Both the position numbers and the translations under genes were made by a program. The notes beneath the pieces were generated by a model, which had not been told where the DNA came from, did not search any database, and saw only the letters and a program-made list of their open reading frames with translations. DNA of 64,000 nt from Proales similis (lineage: Eukaryota > Rotifera > Eurotatoria > Ploima > Proalidae), in assembly GCA_019059635.1 (NCBI GenBank), contig JAGVRJ010000010.1, forward strand, positions 746,501 to 810,500, given 5' to 3'. This document shows positions 44,673 through 54,671 of the stretch, piece by piece (position 1 is the stretch's first letter; every line of letters begins with the position of its first letter).

Positions 44673-45166
44673 ATGAGTTCAAATCTCTTAAAATTAGGCG
44701 GCATAGGGCAGGCTGTCTTTAGACGAGGTCTTGCAAAGCCCAGCTCAGCAGTTACCGGCGCTAAACTTGGAAAAGGAATAACGAGTATGTCAATTTTATA
44801 AGCAGTCCTAATGAAACCTGTATTTAGCTTAACTTCGGTTCTTCAGAAAAGGGTGCCCAGGTTATAAAGAAGGTCGAAGTTGAAGTGGAACAAGATGCCA
44901 GCAAACTTGTAAAGTTCTGTTGCGGCTTGAATTTACAGAAAAGCGGAGGCGAGGAAGTTGCACTAAAAACCGATTCTGAATACCCATCTTGGCTATGGGA
45001 GCTTAAGACTGATGGTGGCCCAAGCCTAGAAGAGCTAGAACCTAACACTTTTGATTGGTGGGTAAGGAAACGACGCCTAGCACTCCGACACAAGAATAAG
45101 ATGATGAAAAATCAGTACCCTGAACCTTTTATTCCCAAAAAGATCCGCAATTTACGTCTTGCTTGA
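44673..45166 (+). CDS. MRPL54: Mitochondrial large ribosomal subunit protein mL54
   Basis: Small mitoribosomal protein. Exons 44673-44784 and 44847-45166, phase closing to 143 aa, about the family size. The N-terminus MSSNLLKLGGIGQAVFRRGLA is basic and amphipathic, fitting a mitochondrial presequence. The hallmark is SEYPSWLWELKTDGGPSLEEL followed by WWVRKRRLALRHKNKMMKN, matching the YPxWLWEL and rRNA-binding helix of mL54. AATAAA is near 45184. It is the second mitoribosomal gene in the window. Confidence 0.93.
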
Positions 45167-45786
45167 AGCTGAATTTTTTCTTAAATAAAAAATAAAAAAT
45201 TGATTACTTTTACCTAAGCTTCGTTTAATAATAAGAAATATCGACACATAGATTGATTCGAATTTTCCAAGTTCCTTAGAAACGATAAGAGCAACGAATC
45301 GAATGTCGAAAGGCTAAGATTGGCCTTCTGACTCGTATTAATTGATTTTTTATATTAGGAACATTTTTGAAATAAGCAATTGAAAAATGAAAATTAAACT
45401 GACTCATCAAGTGACTTGTATTCTGAATCTGAATGCAAAACAGCCGATCACCAGTTAAATTACCTCAAAATATCAAACTGAAAAGGTGGAAGAAAAAATT
45501 AAATAAACTCTTTTTGATGTTTATTAATTTTGAGGCTTCTTTTTAAATTTAATCGTTTGCAGCTTAATCGGAAGTCAAGTTGACTCCCGTGATAAGTGTT
45601 TTAGATGAGCAATTAAAATCCTAATGCCAATTAAATCACTCTGGCCAAAGAAGAGAATTTTTAGAAAAATAGACTGGATAATTCGGATGATTCTTTAACG
45701 ATTTGAAAAAACTCCTCCGCAGATCGCGTTCAGCTAATGGTCTACGCTCTTGACTGCTTTGAACCTTTTCATATTTAACGAACTTC
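45167..45786. other. Convergent spacer between mL54 and ZnT
   Basis: AT-rich 3' flanks of two convergent genes. No gene seen; the minus-strand frame at 45636-45920 is a shadow of the ZnT last exon and its flank. Confidence 0.5.
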
Positions 45787-47346
45787 CTACACTCGCCGGC
45801 TGCTGTCTTTATTTTTGGTGTTTTCCTCACAGCAGTTATTCTCCTTAGAGTTGATTGATCCGCAGCACATGTGTGGTGTACAAGGCTCCTGGCACTCGAA
45901 GACGCAACGAGTGTTATCATCAGGCTACAAACGGAACAGCCTAAAATGTTTTCTGAACGTGGATTTCTGAAGGATACTCACATCGGTGAATTCGGGTTGA
46001 ATTGTAGTAGAATGAATATTCATTTTGTGAAAGAAAGTTTTTAGATTGGCTGCGATCGTCATATATTCACGCGAGTCGTGACATTTAATGTGAGCAGTGG
46101 CGATTATCTTATTTCCAGATAATTTCCATACATGAAGCTCATGTACGGCCACAATACCAGGAACTTTTCTGATTATATTTTTTTCAAGTTCTTTAATCTT
46201 AATCTCCTTGGGGACTGTTTGAAGAAGAATCAATGCAGACTCTTTAACTAAATTTCAATAGATTAAGTCTTAGGCCTTCAATTTTTAAAAATGAGCTCAC
46301 ATAGTGGTATAGTAGTCGATAGGATGAGTGCAACAAGCGCCAAGCAAAGCACAGGGTCTATGTAGTTACAGACTGTCTGTGGCAAACCCAATTCTCGATG
46401 AAATAAATTGATCAGAGCGCTGATTACAACAATCACCGAACCAAGCGCATCGGCCAAAACATGTAAAAATACGGCTTGCATGTTCATACTGGCCCCTTTT
46501 GCTATAATTCGAAAAACAGCACTGTATCTCTTGACTGCTGAATTTTTGTGCTTGGCCAATACTTACAGAGAATGTTACATCCAAATAAAGATCGTTTTTG
46601 TTTAGCTTTCTCTGTTGACTTGGATGTTTTTTTAACGGGCTGCTTTTTGATCTTTAGTTCACCGGTCGGCTGCTCTCCTTTTTCGTTCAAGGGTATTGTC
46701 ACCGCCTCACGCTCGTCCAATGATCTATCAATGTTTGACTCTTCGAACTCGCTTTCATCGCTATCATCTTCAATAGTAACTGCGGGAACTGCGTGCGAGT
46801 GAGCATGGCCAAAAATGACCAAACCGATAACATTTATGCCAAGTCCAATTCCGCCGACGATCAGTAACAGATGAGGCTCTTGGATTGACTTGGCTTCAAA
46901 CAGTCGTTCTATTGCTTCCACTGCGATGCCGAAACAAAGTGATATGAGGAAGACCGAATTGACCATTGGCCCAAGCACTTCGGCTCTGACCCAACCAAAC
47001 GTGTTTTTGCTTGTCTCTTTTTTCGCGATCTGATTTTTATAAATTTAAAAAGAGAGCTGTTTAATACTATTCAATTCAAGCAGTGACGTTTACTTACAAT
47101 TACTGAGAAGAGGCCAATGACGAGGGCTAGTGCGTCTGAGAGCATATGAAATGCATCGGTAGTAAGAGATACTGATTTAGTTACTTGACCAGCGATAAGC
47201 TCGATAATGAAAAAGCTTAAGGTCATTGTGAGCATTGCTATAAGTCGAAACTTTTCAGATAAGTGACAACAGCCGCAGAATTTTGCCGACTCGTGTGAAT
47301 GCCCGTGATGCGAGTGGCCATGATGGCCATGTCCTCCCGATCCCAT
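45787..47346 (-). CDS. ZnT1-like zinc exporter (SLC30A1/10 group)
   Basis: Cation diffusion facilitator moving zinc out of the cytosol in exchange for protons. Exons 47346-47098, 47029-46567, ~46530-46301, 46247-45982, 45924-45787. A His-rich N-terminus (GGHGHHGHSHHGHSHES) precedes TM1-TM6: AMLTMTLSFFIIELIAG, TTDAFHMLSDALALVIG (TM2 HxxxD zinc site), KNTFGWVRAEVLGPMVNSVFLISLC, HLLLIVGGIGLGINVIGLVIFG, then VFLHVLADALGSVIVVISALI (TM5 HxxxD site). The TM4-TM5 loop begins HAHSH and is long, acidic then basic. The C-terminal domain has VPGIVAVHELHVWKLSGNKIIATAHI. The end is Cys-rich (RCVFECQEPCTPHMCCG...NNCCEEN), as in ZnT1. The third exon's acceptor can be either of two adjacent AGs in frame. Confidence 0.93.
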
Positions 47347-47713
47347 TCGTCAAGTGACTACCGCAATCCCTAAGTTGTCTTGAACTTACAAAGAGTGTTA
47401 CTGCAGCTTCAAAAGCTCGTTTGTTTCCCTCTATTGATCCTCTAGAAAAAGTCAGTAAAACAAGTTGTTGGCTTTAGTTTCGAACAGGTCATAAACGCGC
47501 AACCAGTTTGATCTGAGCGGGTCTTAGCAAACAATTCTATGTGTGTGTCGGTGACTTAGCTTCGACACTTGAGCCTGAGCATATTCGCTCTGGCTAAATA
47601 ATTATGCAAAAATAGGAAAATAAATATTTTTTAGCATAATATTGCTCGAATGCTTGCAGTTTGCACCAGATGATTTGGAGAGAACTAAACTAAGTTGCGA
47701 TTATAAACAGCAA

Positions 47714-48960
47714 ATGCAGTCTCAAGAGGCAGGCGCCGTTCGCAAAAAGGCGCAAAATCTCCACCAAAAATTGGAGACACATCTACGCGAGTATTGCATG
47801 AGTGTTCTTGATCTTGAATGGAATGTCGACTGGAATAAAGATATACCTCGAAAATGGAAGCAATGTCACAGTGAACTGCTTATTTTGCCCGATAATTGCT
47901 TCCAACTGGCTCACTGGTACCAAAACGGCGTCGAACCACTTTTTGAACGCGTGGCGCAATGCTTTCGAGTTAAACGCGTCGCCAGAGAAAATAGAGTTAA
48001 ATCCGATAACTTTAGAACTCCGAGAATAGAACTTTTGTTCGGCTGCGATACAATAGTCACTATTAACAATAACCGAATAAAGTAAATAATTGTCCTTTTT
48101 TAGCAAGGCTAAGCCATTCTTGACTCATCTATACCAAGTTATACATACGATTTTACCAAATGCATGTTTAGTTGGGGAAACATAACTGAGAAACTTCGTA
48201 TTGCTTCGTTTAATTGCTCAAAAGAGACGGTAGTAGACCTTTTTGCAGGTAAGCATTGATCATCTACGAGTTTTAAAGAACTGGTCCATGTTTCAAGAAA
48301 AGAATAATCTAAAAAAAATATAAATCAACATAGGTATTGGCTACTTTACCTTGGTTTATCTAGTACATGCAAATGCTAAGCAAGTGATTGCTTGCGAATG
48401 GAACCCTGACTCGGTCAAGTGGCTTCTATTTAATTTAGAAGCCAATAACTGCGCTGATAGATGCCAAGTGCTTGAGGGAGACAATCGATTGGTAAGCAAC
48501 AAGGATTTATCTGGCATATATCGTGAACGAAACTAGATTCAATTAAGACTTGCGCATCGAATATTGCCGATAGAGTGAACCTAGGTAATATTTAAAAATC
48601 GCCCAATAAAACTTAATGTATTGAGGTGTGTGGCTCTCCGAAATAGGACTTATACCAACTAGCGAGGAGAGCTGGTTAACTGCTTGCAAGGCGTTAAAAA
48701 CTCAGTCGGGAGGCTTCTTGCACATTCATGGAAATGTAGATATTCCAAATGGAGAGAATCGAAAACTCAAGCAAAAAGAGGGGTGGGAGCTTTGGGCCAA
48801 GTCGACACAGAAGCGAATAGGCGAATTATTTCATCAAATTCATGGCCAAGAGTGGACCGTCAGCATCGATCACATCGAGTACGTCAAGTCTTATGGGCCC
48901 CGAGTTGATCATTTGGTTCTTGATCTTAATTGTCGCCCTTTTCCGAATATTGCTGAATAA
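47714..48960 (+). CDS. TYW2: tRNA wybutosine-synthesising protein 2 (TYW2/TRMT12)
   Basis: Transfers the aminocarboxypropyl group of S-adenosylmethionine to yW-86, a step in wybutosine formation at G37 of tRNA-Phe. Exons: first ATG 47714 to 48081, 48139-48248, 48334-48491, 48548-48584, 48647-48960. Phases close to 328 aa. This is shorter than the human protein (~450), and the frame is open upstream to 47642, so a 5' exon may be missed. Motifs: IPRKWKQCHSELLILPDNCF, TKCMFSWGNITEKLRIAS, VVDLFAGIGYFTL (SAM motif I), VIACEWNPDSV (motif II), RCQVLEGDNR, SNIADRVNLGLIPTSEESW (NLGL/IPxSEE loop) and the end VKSYGPRVDHLVLDLNC. One of the clearest assignments in the window apart from the N-terminus. Confidence 0.92.
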
Positions 48961-49114
48961 AAAGAAAAGTGAAGAATTCGCCAGTTTTTGTATAGAATAT
49001 AGAAAATTAGAACTTAGTTTTAACACGTTTTTGCCGGTCATAAGTCAGTCGGTAGATATCCGTATTGCTAATAATGACATCTTAAATAACGATCTAAAAT
49101 CCAAGCCATTTAAA

Positions 49115-49982
49115 ATGACTGAAACTTTCAAACAAAAATCCTACGATGAGGCGGCCTACGAAAACTTCCTTAAACTAATTGATGACGGACATTTTTTCAA
49201 GCGCTTTAACAGTGTTATCAAGGATGCACCAACTGAGTCCATCCCCAAGAGCCAACGTGCACCAAATAGGGCAACCACTGTCAAAAATGCAAATGATTGC
49301 GTGGAACGCTCAAATAAGTTATTGCTTACCTACATCGAACAACTAGATCACATGAGAATGTCAGAGAAAGAATGTGATAAGCAAAGTTTGGTAGGAGGTC
49401 ATACTTGAAACAACTGATCAAATGTAACTCTGAGGAAATTTCAATTTCAGACTCGCGAGTTCAAAATTGATGCCGAAAATCTAGAACAGAAACTGGAAGA
49501 AGTGAAGTTAAACTTGAATAAATTTCGTTCAATTATCGATGAAACCTTGCCCTTGAGAGCAAAAAAATTGGAAACGAATTTGAAAAGGGTTGATGATGAA
49601 TTCACTGGATTTTTTCAGCTCCTCAATAGATTGAAGAATGTAAATGACCCATCAAAAGCTCATAAAGCGTTTAAACTTAATCATTCCTATTCAAGACAAC
49701 ATCGCTGCTTAAGAGTTGGCTTAAATTCATTGAAACTCTAAAGCAAGAGCATGAAAAGACAGCTACGAGCACGCTGAACGAAAACTCCATGATCCTAGCT
49801 GGTAAGATAAAAAGTTAAAAAGTTGCTTGTGATGCCTGAATCTAATATCAATTGGTTTAGCCAGCCTAGAGAGCTATGAAAGCCAATTGTCAGCTTATGT
49901 TGAAATGCTTCAATCAAAAATGTTAAATTTGGATGAATTTGACTCAAACAAAAGCAAGATTGATGATATTCTTCTCAACTAA
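49115..49982 (+). CDS. Unknown coiled-coil protein, 214 aa
   Basis: Exons 49115-49390, 49451-49639, 49744-49801, 49861-49982; the phases close exactly, which supports a real spliced gene. The protein is alpha-helical: MTETFKQKSYDEAAYENFLKLIDDGHFF, a polar stretch (KDAPTESIPKSQRAPNRA), then coiled coil (IDAENLEQKLEEVKLNLNKF, LEDFFxLLNRLKN-like, ASLESYESQLSAYVEMLQS) and a short acidic tail (SKIDDILLN). There is no signal peptide or membrane segment. The size and helix pattern resemble small kinetochore, BLOC or HAUS subunits, but I recognise no motif and assign none. It starts 154 bases after TYW2. Confidence 0.6.
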
Positions 49983-50034
49983 TTCGCGAGTCGGCATTTT
50001 ATTCGCAATATTCTCAATTTGAACAAATAAAATC

Positions 50035-50616
50035 TTATTCTCCTTTCCAATTGCAAATAGGCCAATAGAAAATTTTCAAGAGGCTCATTTCTATAAGGTC
50101 GGTAGTTAAGTGTGATAAAGAGTCTAAATCGAAGCCTAGCGATCTAAAACTCATCAGATGGGCGTATTTTGTGTTTGAAATTAAACAACATATATAGTAT
50201 CGGTAAAATTCGTCAGGAGAGAACGGAGTCGATTCGTTTATGGACGTCTTAATGCTTTGCGCCTGATCCAGGGGCCAATTTAAAAGGTAATCAACTCTTT
50301 TAACGGAATCAAAAAATTCTGCCCAATTCAAATAGGGAACTCCATCAACCAAATTAAATCCATAATTAGATCTTATATCTATTAATCTCACATGGTCAAT
50401 CGACTCTTTTATATGTTGACTATAAATTTTTTGAATTAAATAGCTATACGAGTACAGCTTGGAATGGCATATTTGATGGCTTATTGGCAAGAATCGGTCT
50501 TGGTTACGTCGCAGGTCTAAATAGTATGACGGGTATTGGTGTAAGCTCCAACATCTCTGAACCTCAATAAGAATCAATAAAGCTTTTAATGTTGTCTGTA
50601 ATTGTAAATTTCTCAT
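50035..50616 (-). CDS. Unknown protein, 193 aa, intronless
   Basis: Continuous open frame from an ATG at 50616 to a stop at 50035. It begins MRNLQLQTTLKALLILIEVQ and is rich in Tyr, Leu and Ser, with aromatic clusters (HQYPSYYLDLRRNQDRF, SYSYLIQKIYSQH, EFYRYYICCL) and a final FYWPICNWKGE. No signal peptide, membrane span or known motif is seen. Its 5' end lies just upstream of the calpain gene on the other strand. It could be a fast-evolving gene or a chance frame; its length in this AT-rich DNA favours a gene. Confidence 0.45.
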   Translation of the reverse strand: MRNLQLQTTLKALLILIEVQRCWSLHQYPSYYLDLRRNQDRFLPISHQICHSKLYSYSYLIQKIYSQHIKESIDHVRLIDIRSNYGFNLVDGVPYLNWAEFFDSVKRVDYLLNWPLDQAQSIKTSINESTPFSPDEFYRYYICCLISNTKYAHLMSFRSLGFDLDSLSHLTTDLIEMSLLKIFYWPICNWKGE

Positions 50617-50805
50617 TAGAAATGGCCCAATTCGGCAATCTCAGCGCGAGTTAAATTATTTAGTAGCCTTGAATCCATTTCCAACTGGATTTGAATTAAT
50701 TAAAATTAGAGTCCAATCATTTCGTCATCGTTTCTTCGGAGATTATGATTTGATAGGAGCCAAATGGTAGTTTCTAAGGAAGACTGTTTCTAAGGTGTTG
50801 TCAAG

Positions 50806-52698
50806 AGTGTTGGTTGCGCAACGCACAAGAATTTTTCGCTCAACTCAATTGTGCCTCAAAAATGATACCTCAAAGCTTTCGACCTCTTTTCGGTCAAGAC
50901 TACTTTGCTCTTCGTGAAGAATGCTTGAAGAAAAAGATCAAGTTTGAAGATCCAGAATTTCCGCCCAATGAGTCAGTCCTATTCGGAAACGACAAGATAA
51001 ATATCAAACAATTGAAATGGAAACGACCATCTGATTTATTTGAAAATCCTAGGTTTATTGTCGATAAAGCAGAACCAAGTGACTTAGACCAGGGCTTGAT
51101 TGGAAATTGGTGAGTTTGTTTTTGAATGACATAACTCTCCAAGATTTATCCAGTCTCTTTTTTCAAGTTGGCTAATAGCAGCTGTCAGTGCCCTCACGCT
51201 CCGCCAGGATTACTTCAAGATAGTTGTGCCGCCTGAACAAACTTTTAAAGATGGCGAATATGCTGGTATATTCAGGTATCGGTTCTGGCAATCTGGTTTA
51301 TGGGTAGAAGTGGTAGTAGATGACCGATTACCAGTCAAACAAGATAATTCACTAGCCTATTGCCACAATAATGTTCAAAAAGAAGAAATGTTCGGTCCCT
51401 TACTTGAAAAAGCCTATGCCAAGTTGAATCGCGGTTACAAAAATTTGGCAGGGGGTGAACTAATCGATGCAATGATCGATATTACCGGTGGTGTTCACGA
51501 AAGCTTTAAACTTGACGATCTAGCCAGCAATAGTGATATTCGATCCATCATATGCTGGAATATATTGAGTAGCTCCCTAAAAATGAGTTCATTGGCAGGT
51601 TGCTGTATTTATAAAGAGGGCACCAAGGCAATCCAGGCAAAATCCAAAAATTTAACACCAGGTAGACAGCGTCTATTTTTCACTTAGAATATGATTCGAA
51701 TCTTCAGATATCGATCACATCAAGGGCATTCATACACAATACTAGAAGCTATAGAACTGAAATCTGACCAAGAAAAAGCTGATAAGAAAAGAAAACCGAC
51801 TCGACTATTCAAGTAGATTTTAACTTTTGTAGAAATATTCAGGTTTCTCTAAGATTATTTTTATGTTAATAGACTGAGAAATCCATGGGGCAACCAAAAA
51901 ACCTGGAATGGAGCTTGGAGTTCAAATTCAGATGAGATGAAGCAACAAAATAAATTTCAAAAAGAAAAATTCGCTGAATTGAAATCTGACGATGGTCAGT
52001 TTTTGATCTCATGCGAAGATTTCCTCAGTCATTTCGATCATCTTGACATGGTTCATTTGGATCTGAACGCTTTTTATGGTGCATCAAACCAACTTTATGG
52101 ACCAGTTGAATGGAAAACTAAAGAGTTTTATGGAGCGTGGGAGACAGGCTATAACTCTGGAGGCTGTAAGAATAATGGAGAAGTGAGTTTCTGGACAAAT
52201 CCTCAATATGTTATAAAACTTAATCTTGAGAACTCAAATGACAAACAAGTTACGATGATTGTGTCACTCATGCAAACTGAAAACTTTAAGACTAATAGCG
52301 AAGATGGCCAGCCCATCAAAATAAGAATGGCAAAAGCATTTCATATATACCGAGTTGTCAACGGGGACGAGTTTGAGGAAGGACTGCTATCCAATTTTGC
52401 TACTCCAATGCAGGTAGAATTTGTTGATCGAAGTGGCAATTATTTGCTGCATCGTCAGATATCTAAGCGATTCGACCTAGTGCCTGCGACGTACCTGATA
52501 ATTCCCAGCTTATTCGATAAGGACGTAGACATGAAATTTTTGTTGCGCGTTTTTGTCGAATCTAGGTCTGTTGAGCAAGCCAACAAATTCCCGAACAATC
52601 CCGAACAACCGAGAAATCTCATCCGAAAAGAAACCAGTGACCCCAAAATCGAAGAAATAAATCACGAGCGCGGCTCTCGCATGTGCTTACTTATGTGA
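50806..52698 (+). CDS. Calpain cysteine protease without EF-hands, with C-terminal CaaX motif
   Basis: Calcium-dependent intracellular protease. Supported exons 50806-51109, 51168-51661, 51725-51812, 51873-52698; phases agree throughout. The 5' end is missing: exon 1 starts out of phase with no ATG, and the nearest candidate start is an ATG at 50622 (unproven). N-terminal block: QDYFALREECLKK, FEDPEFPPNESVLF, LKWKRPSDLFENPRFIVD. Catalytic triad: Cys in LDQGLIGNCWLIAAVSAL (its codon split by the first intron), His in TPGHSYTILEA, Asn in LRNPWGNQKTW. YAGIFRYRFWQSGLWVEVVVDDRLP and LLEKAYAKLN are typical. The C2-like beta-sandwich includes GGCKNNGEVSFWTNPQYVIKL and ends near MKFLLRVFVES. Instead of penta-EF hands there is a ~45-residue polar tail ending GSRMCLLM-stop, a CaaX prenylation signal. 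Confidence 0.88.
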
Positions 52699-53363
52699 AA
52701 CTCTCGACAGAATCGAATAAAAAATATTTAATTCACTATGGTTTCTAAAGTTTATTGAGATTTAAAATTATTTTCAAATAACTAAGGAATTTTGTGTAGC
52801 AGCAACTCATTTTAAAATTCTATCCTTTCAGCATTCATCGCAACAGTGTCCTTCAATGATTGTGTCAACTTTGATTTTCACTAACTGAACTAATCACATT
52901 TTTATATCTATTTATGAATGCGTGACAATTAAACGATAAAGGAAACAAAAGTTAATGATAAAATCAGAAAATCATGTTCTCTGTTTGTACAGCCTTTGAC
53001 ACCGGGAAGTCACTCGCCTCTCATCATGTTTTAATCTTTATGAATTTTGTAAATGAATTTTTCTTTTTTTTTTTGGTTTTTCGATTCTTGTCACTCTAAC
53101 TATTTTCTTCATGATTTCTAGCTAGTTATGGGCTTAAGCTTAATAATGATAGAAATGCGAATGAATATCGAGCAGTAATAATGCAAAGTCGATCGAGGAA
53201 GTCAACAAAGAATGCGTTCAGGATGGAAATTGAATTTGAGTGTTGCGTTTAAATCATGTAAATTGGGTCTATCATATTAATGGCTAGGTGGCTAAGAGAA
53301 AACGACTCTCTTCAAATTGTCGGACTTGCTGCTTGTAGTCTTGTGATTTTTGTCAAATAAATT
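52699..53363. other. Convergent spacer between calpain and enolase
   Basis: AT-rich 3' flanks; AATAAA near 52716 follows the calpain stop. No gene seen. Confidence 0.5.
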
Positions 53364-54671
53364 TTAGAAGTTGAGGGGTTTGCGGAAGTTCTCTCCGGCG
53401 AACTTGGCCTCGCTGCCCAACTCTTCCTCAATACGAAGCAACTGATTGTACTTGGCGAGTCGCTCTGATCGGCATGGAGCTCCGGTCTTAATCTGACCAG
53501 TTCCGAGGCCAACAACCAGATCAGCAATAAAAGAATCTTCGGTTTCGCCTGATCGATGACTGACCATCACGCCCCAACCGCTAGACTGAGCCAGTTTGCA
53601 TGAAGCAATTGATTCGCTAACGCTTCCGATCTGGTTAACTTTGAGCAACAAACAATTGCAGGCTTTCTTTTCAATTGCAGTCTGAATGCGAGTAGGATTA
53701 GTAACAGTCAAGTCATCGCCAACAAGCTGAATAGAAGTCTCAGACTGGAATTTCGTCCAAGCAGGCCAGTCGTCTTGGTCGAAGGCATCCTCGATTGAGA
53801 CCACTGGGTACTTGGCTGTCATGTCCTGATAGATTTGGGCCAGCTGGTCAGCCGAAACCAAGAACTCAGGGTTGGGCTGAGAGCTCTTGAAGTCCAAATT
53901 ATACTTGCCGTCTTGGTAAAACTCGCTTGCGGCAACATCCATTCCAATCTGGACCTTTCCTGTGTAACCAGCTTTATCGATGGCAACACGAAGCAGTTCT
54001 AGACCTTCCATATTATCCTGAATGTTCGGAGCGAAACCGCCCTCGTCGCCAACATTACAAGCGTCCTGTCCGTACTTTTGTTTGATAACGCTCTTGAGAT
54101 TGTGATAGACCTCGGCACCAATGCGCATCGCGTCGCGGAAGTTACTAGCTCCGGTGGGCAGAAGCATGAACTCTTGCATGGCGAGCTTGTTTCCTGCGTG
54201 GCTGCCGCCATTGATGACGTTAAAGGCAGGAACTGGCATAATGATTTCTTTGTGGCCAGCCAGATCAGCAATGTGCCGGTAGAGTGGCACACCCTTTTCA
54301 GCAGCACCAGCTTTGCAAACAGCAATTGAGACGCCAAGAATTGCATTAGCACCCAACTTGGACTTGTTGTTGGTGCCATCCAAATTAAGCATGAACTGAT
54401 CGATCTTGTCCTGTTCGGTAACGTTGAACTTCTCAGCGATCAGAGCCGGAGCGATTATCTCGTTCACATTTCTAACGGCCTGGTTGACTCCCTTTCCGAG
54501 GTGTTCGGACTTGATCTGATCTCTCAGCTCAAGGGCCTCATGAACACCTGTAGAAGCTCCACTAGGTACTCCAGCACGAAACATGCCTTTGGAAGTGAAA
54601 AGGTCAACTTCAACAGTCGGATTTCCACGACTGTCGTAGATGGCGCGAGCGTGAATCTTTTGAATTGACAT
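53364..54671 (-). CDS. Enolase (2-phosphoglycerate hydratase)
   Basis: Glycolytic enzyme converting 2-phosphoglycerate to phosphoenolpyruvate in the cytosol. One uninterrupted exon of 435 aa, full family length ([26 protein letters not shown] to [12 protein letters not shown]). Key residues are visible: [15 protein letters not shown] (loop serine), [16 protein letters not shown] (catalytic His loop), GDEGGFAPN (catalytic Glu), magnesium ligands in [21 protein letters not shown] and LVGDDL, catalytic Lys in [11 protein letters not shown], and the signature [12 protein letters not shown]. It is intronless in a window where most genes have several introns, and codon choice looks more GC-rich and uniform than in neighbours. 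Both fit a highly expressed gene. Confidence 0.98.
   Translation of the reverse strand: MSIQKIHARAIYDSRGNPTVEVDLFTSKGMFRAGVPSGASTGVHEALELRDQIKSEHLGKGVNQAVRNVNEIIAPALIAEKFNVTEQDKIDQFMLNLDGTNNKSKLGANAILGVSIAVCKAGAAEKGVPLYRHIADLAGHKEIIMPVPAFNVINGGSHAGNKLAMQEFMLLPTGASNFRDAMRIGAEVYHNLKSVIKQKYGQDACNVGDEGGFAPNIQDNMEGLELLRVAIDKAGYTGKVQIGMDVAASEFYQDGKYNLDFKSSQPNPEFLVSADQLAQIYQDMTAKYPVVSIEDAFDQDDWPAWTKFQSETSIQLVGDDLTVTNPTRIQTAIEKKACNCLLLKVNQIGSVSESIASCKLAQSSGWGVMVSHRSGETEDSFIADLVVGLGTGQIKTGAPCRSERLAKYNQLLRIEEELGSEAKFAGENFRKPLNF

Noticed and set aside
51662-51724. Calpain acceptor at the first CTTCAG (before 51707)
   Set aside because: It leads to a stop in the required phase; the acceptor ATCAAG at 51724 keeps phase and puts the catalytic His in context (PGHSYTI).
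53999-54379. 126 aa frame within enolase
   Set aside because: Out-of-frame shadow of a highly biased coding exon.
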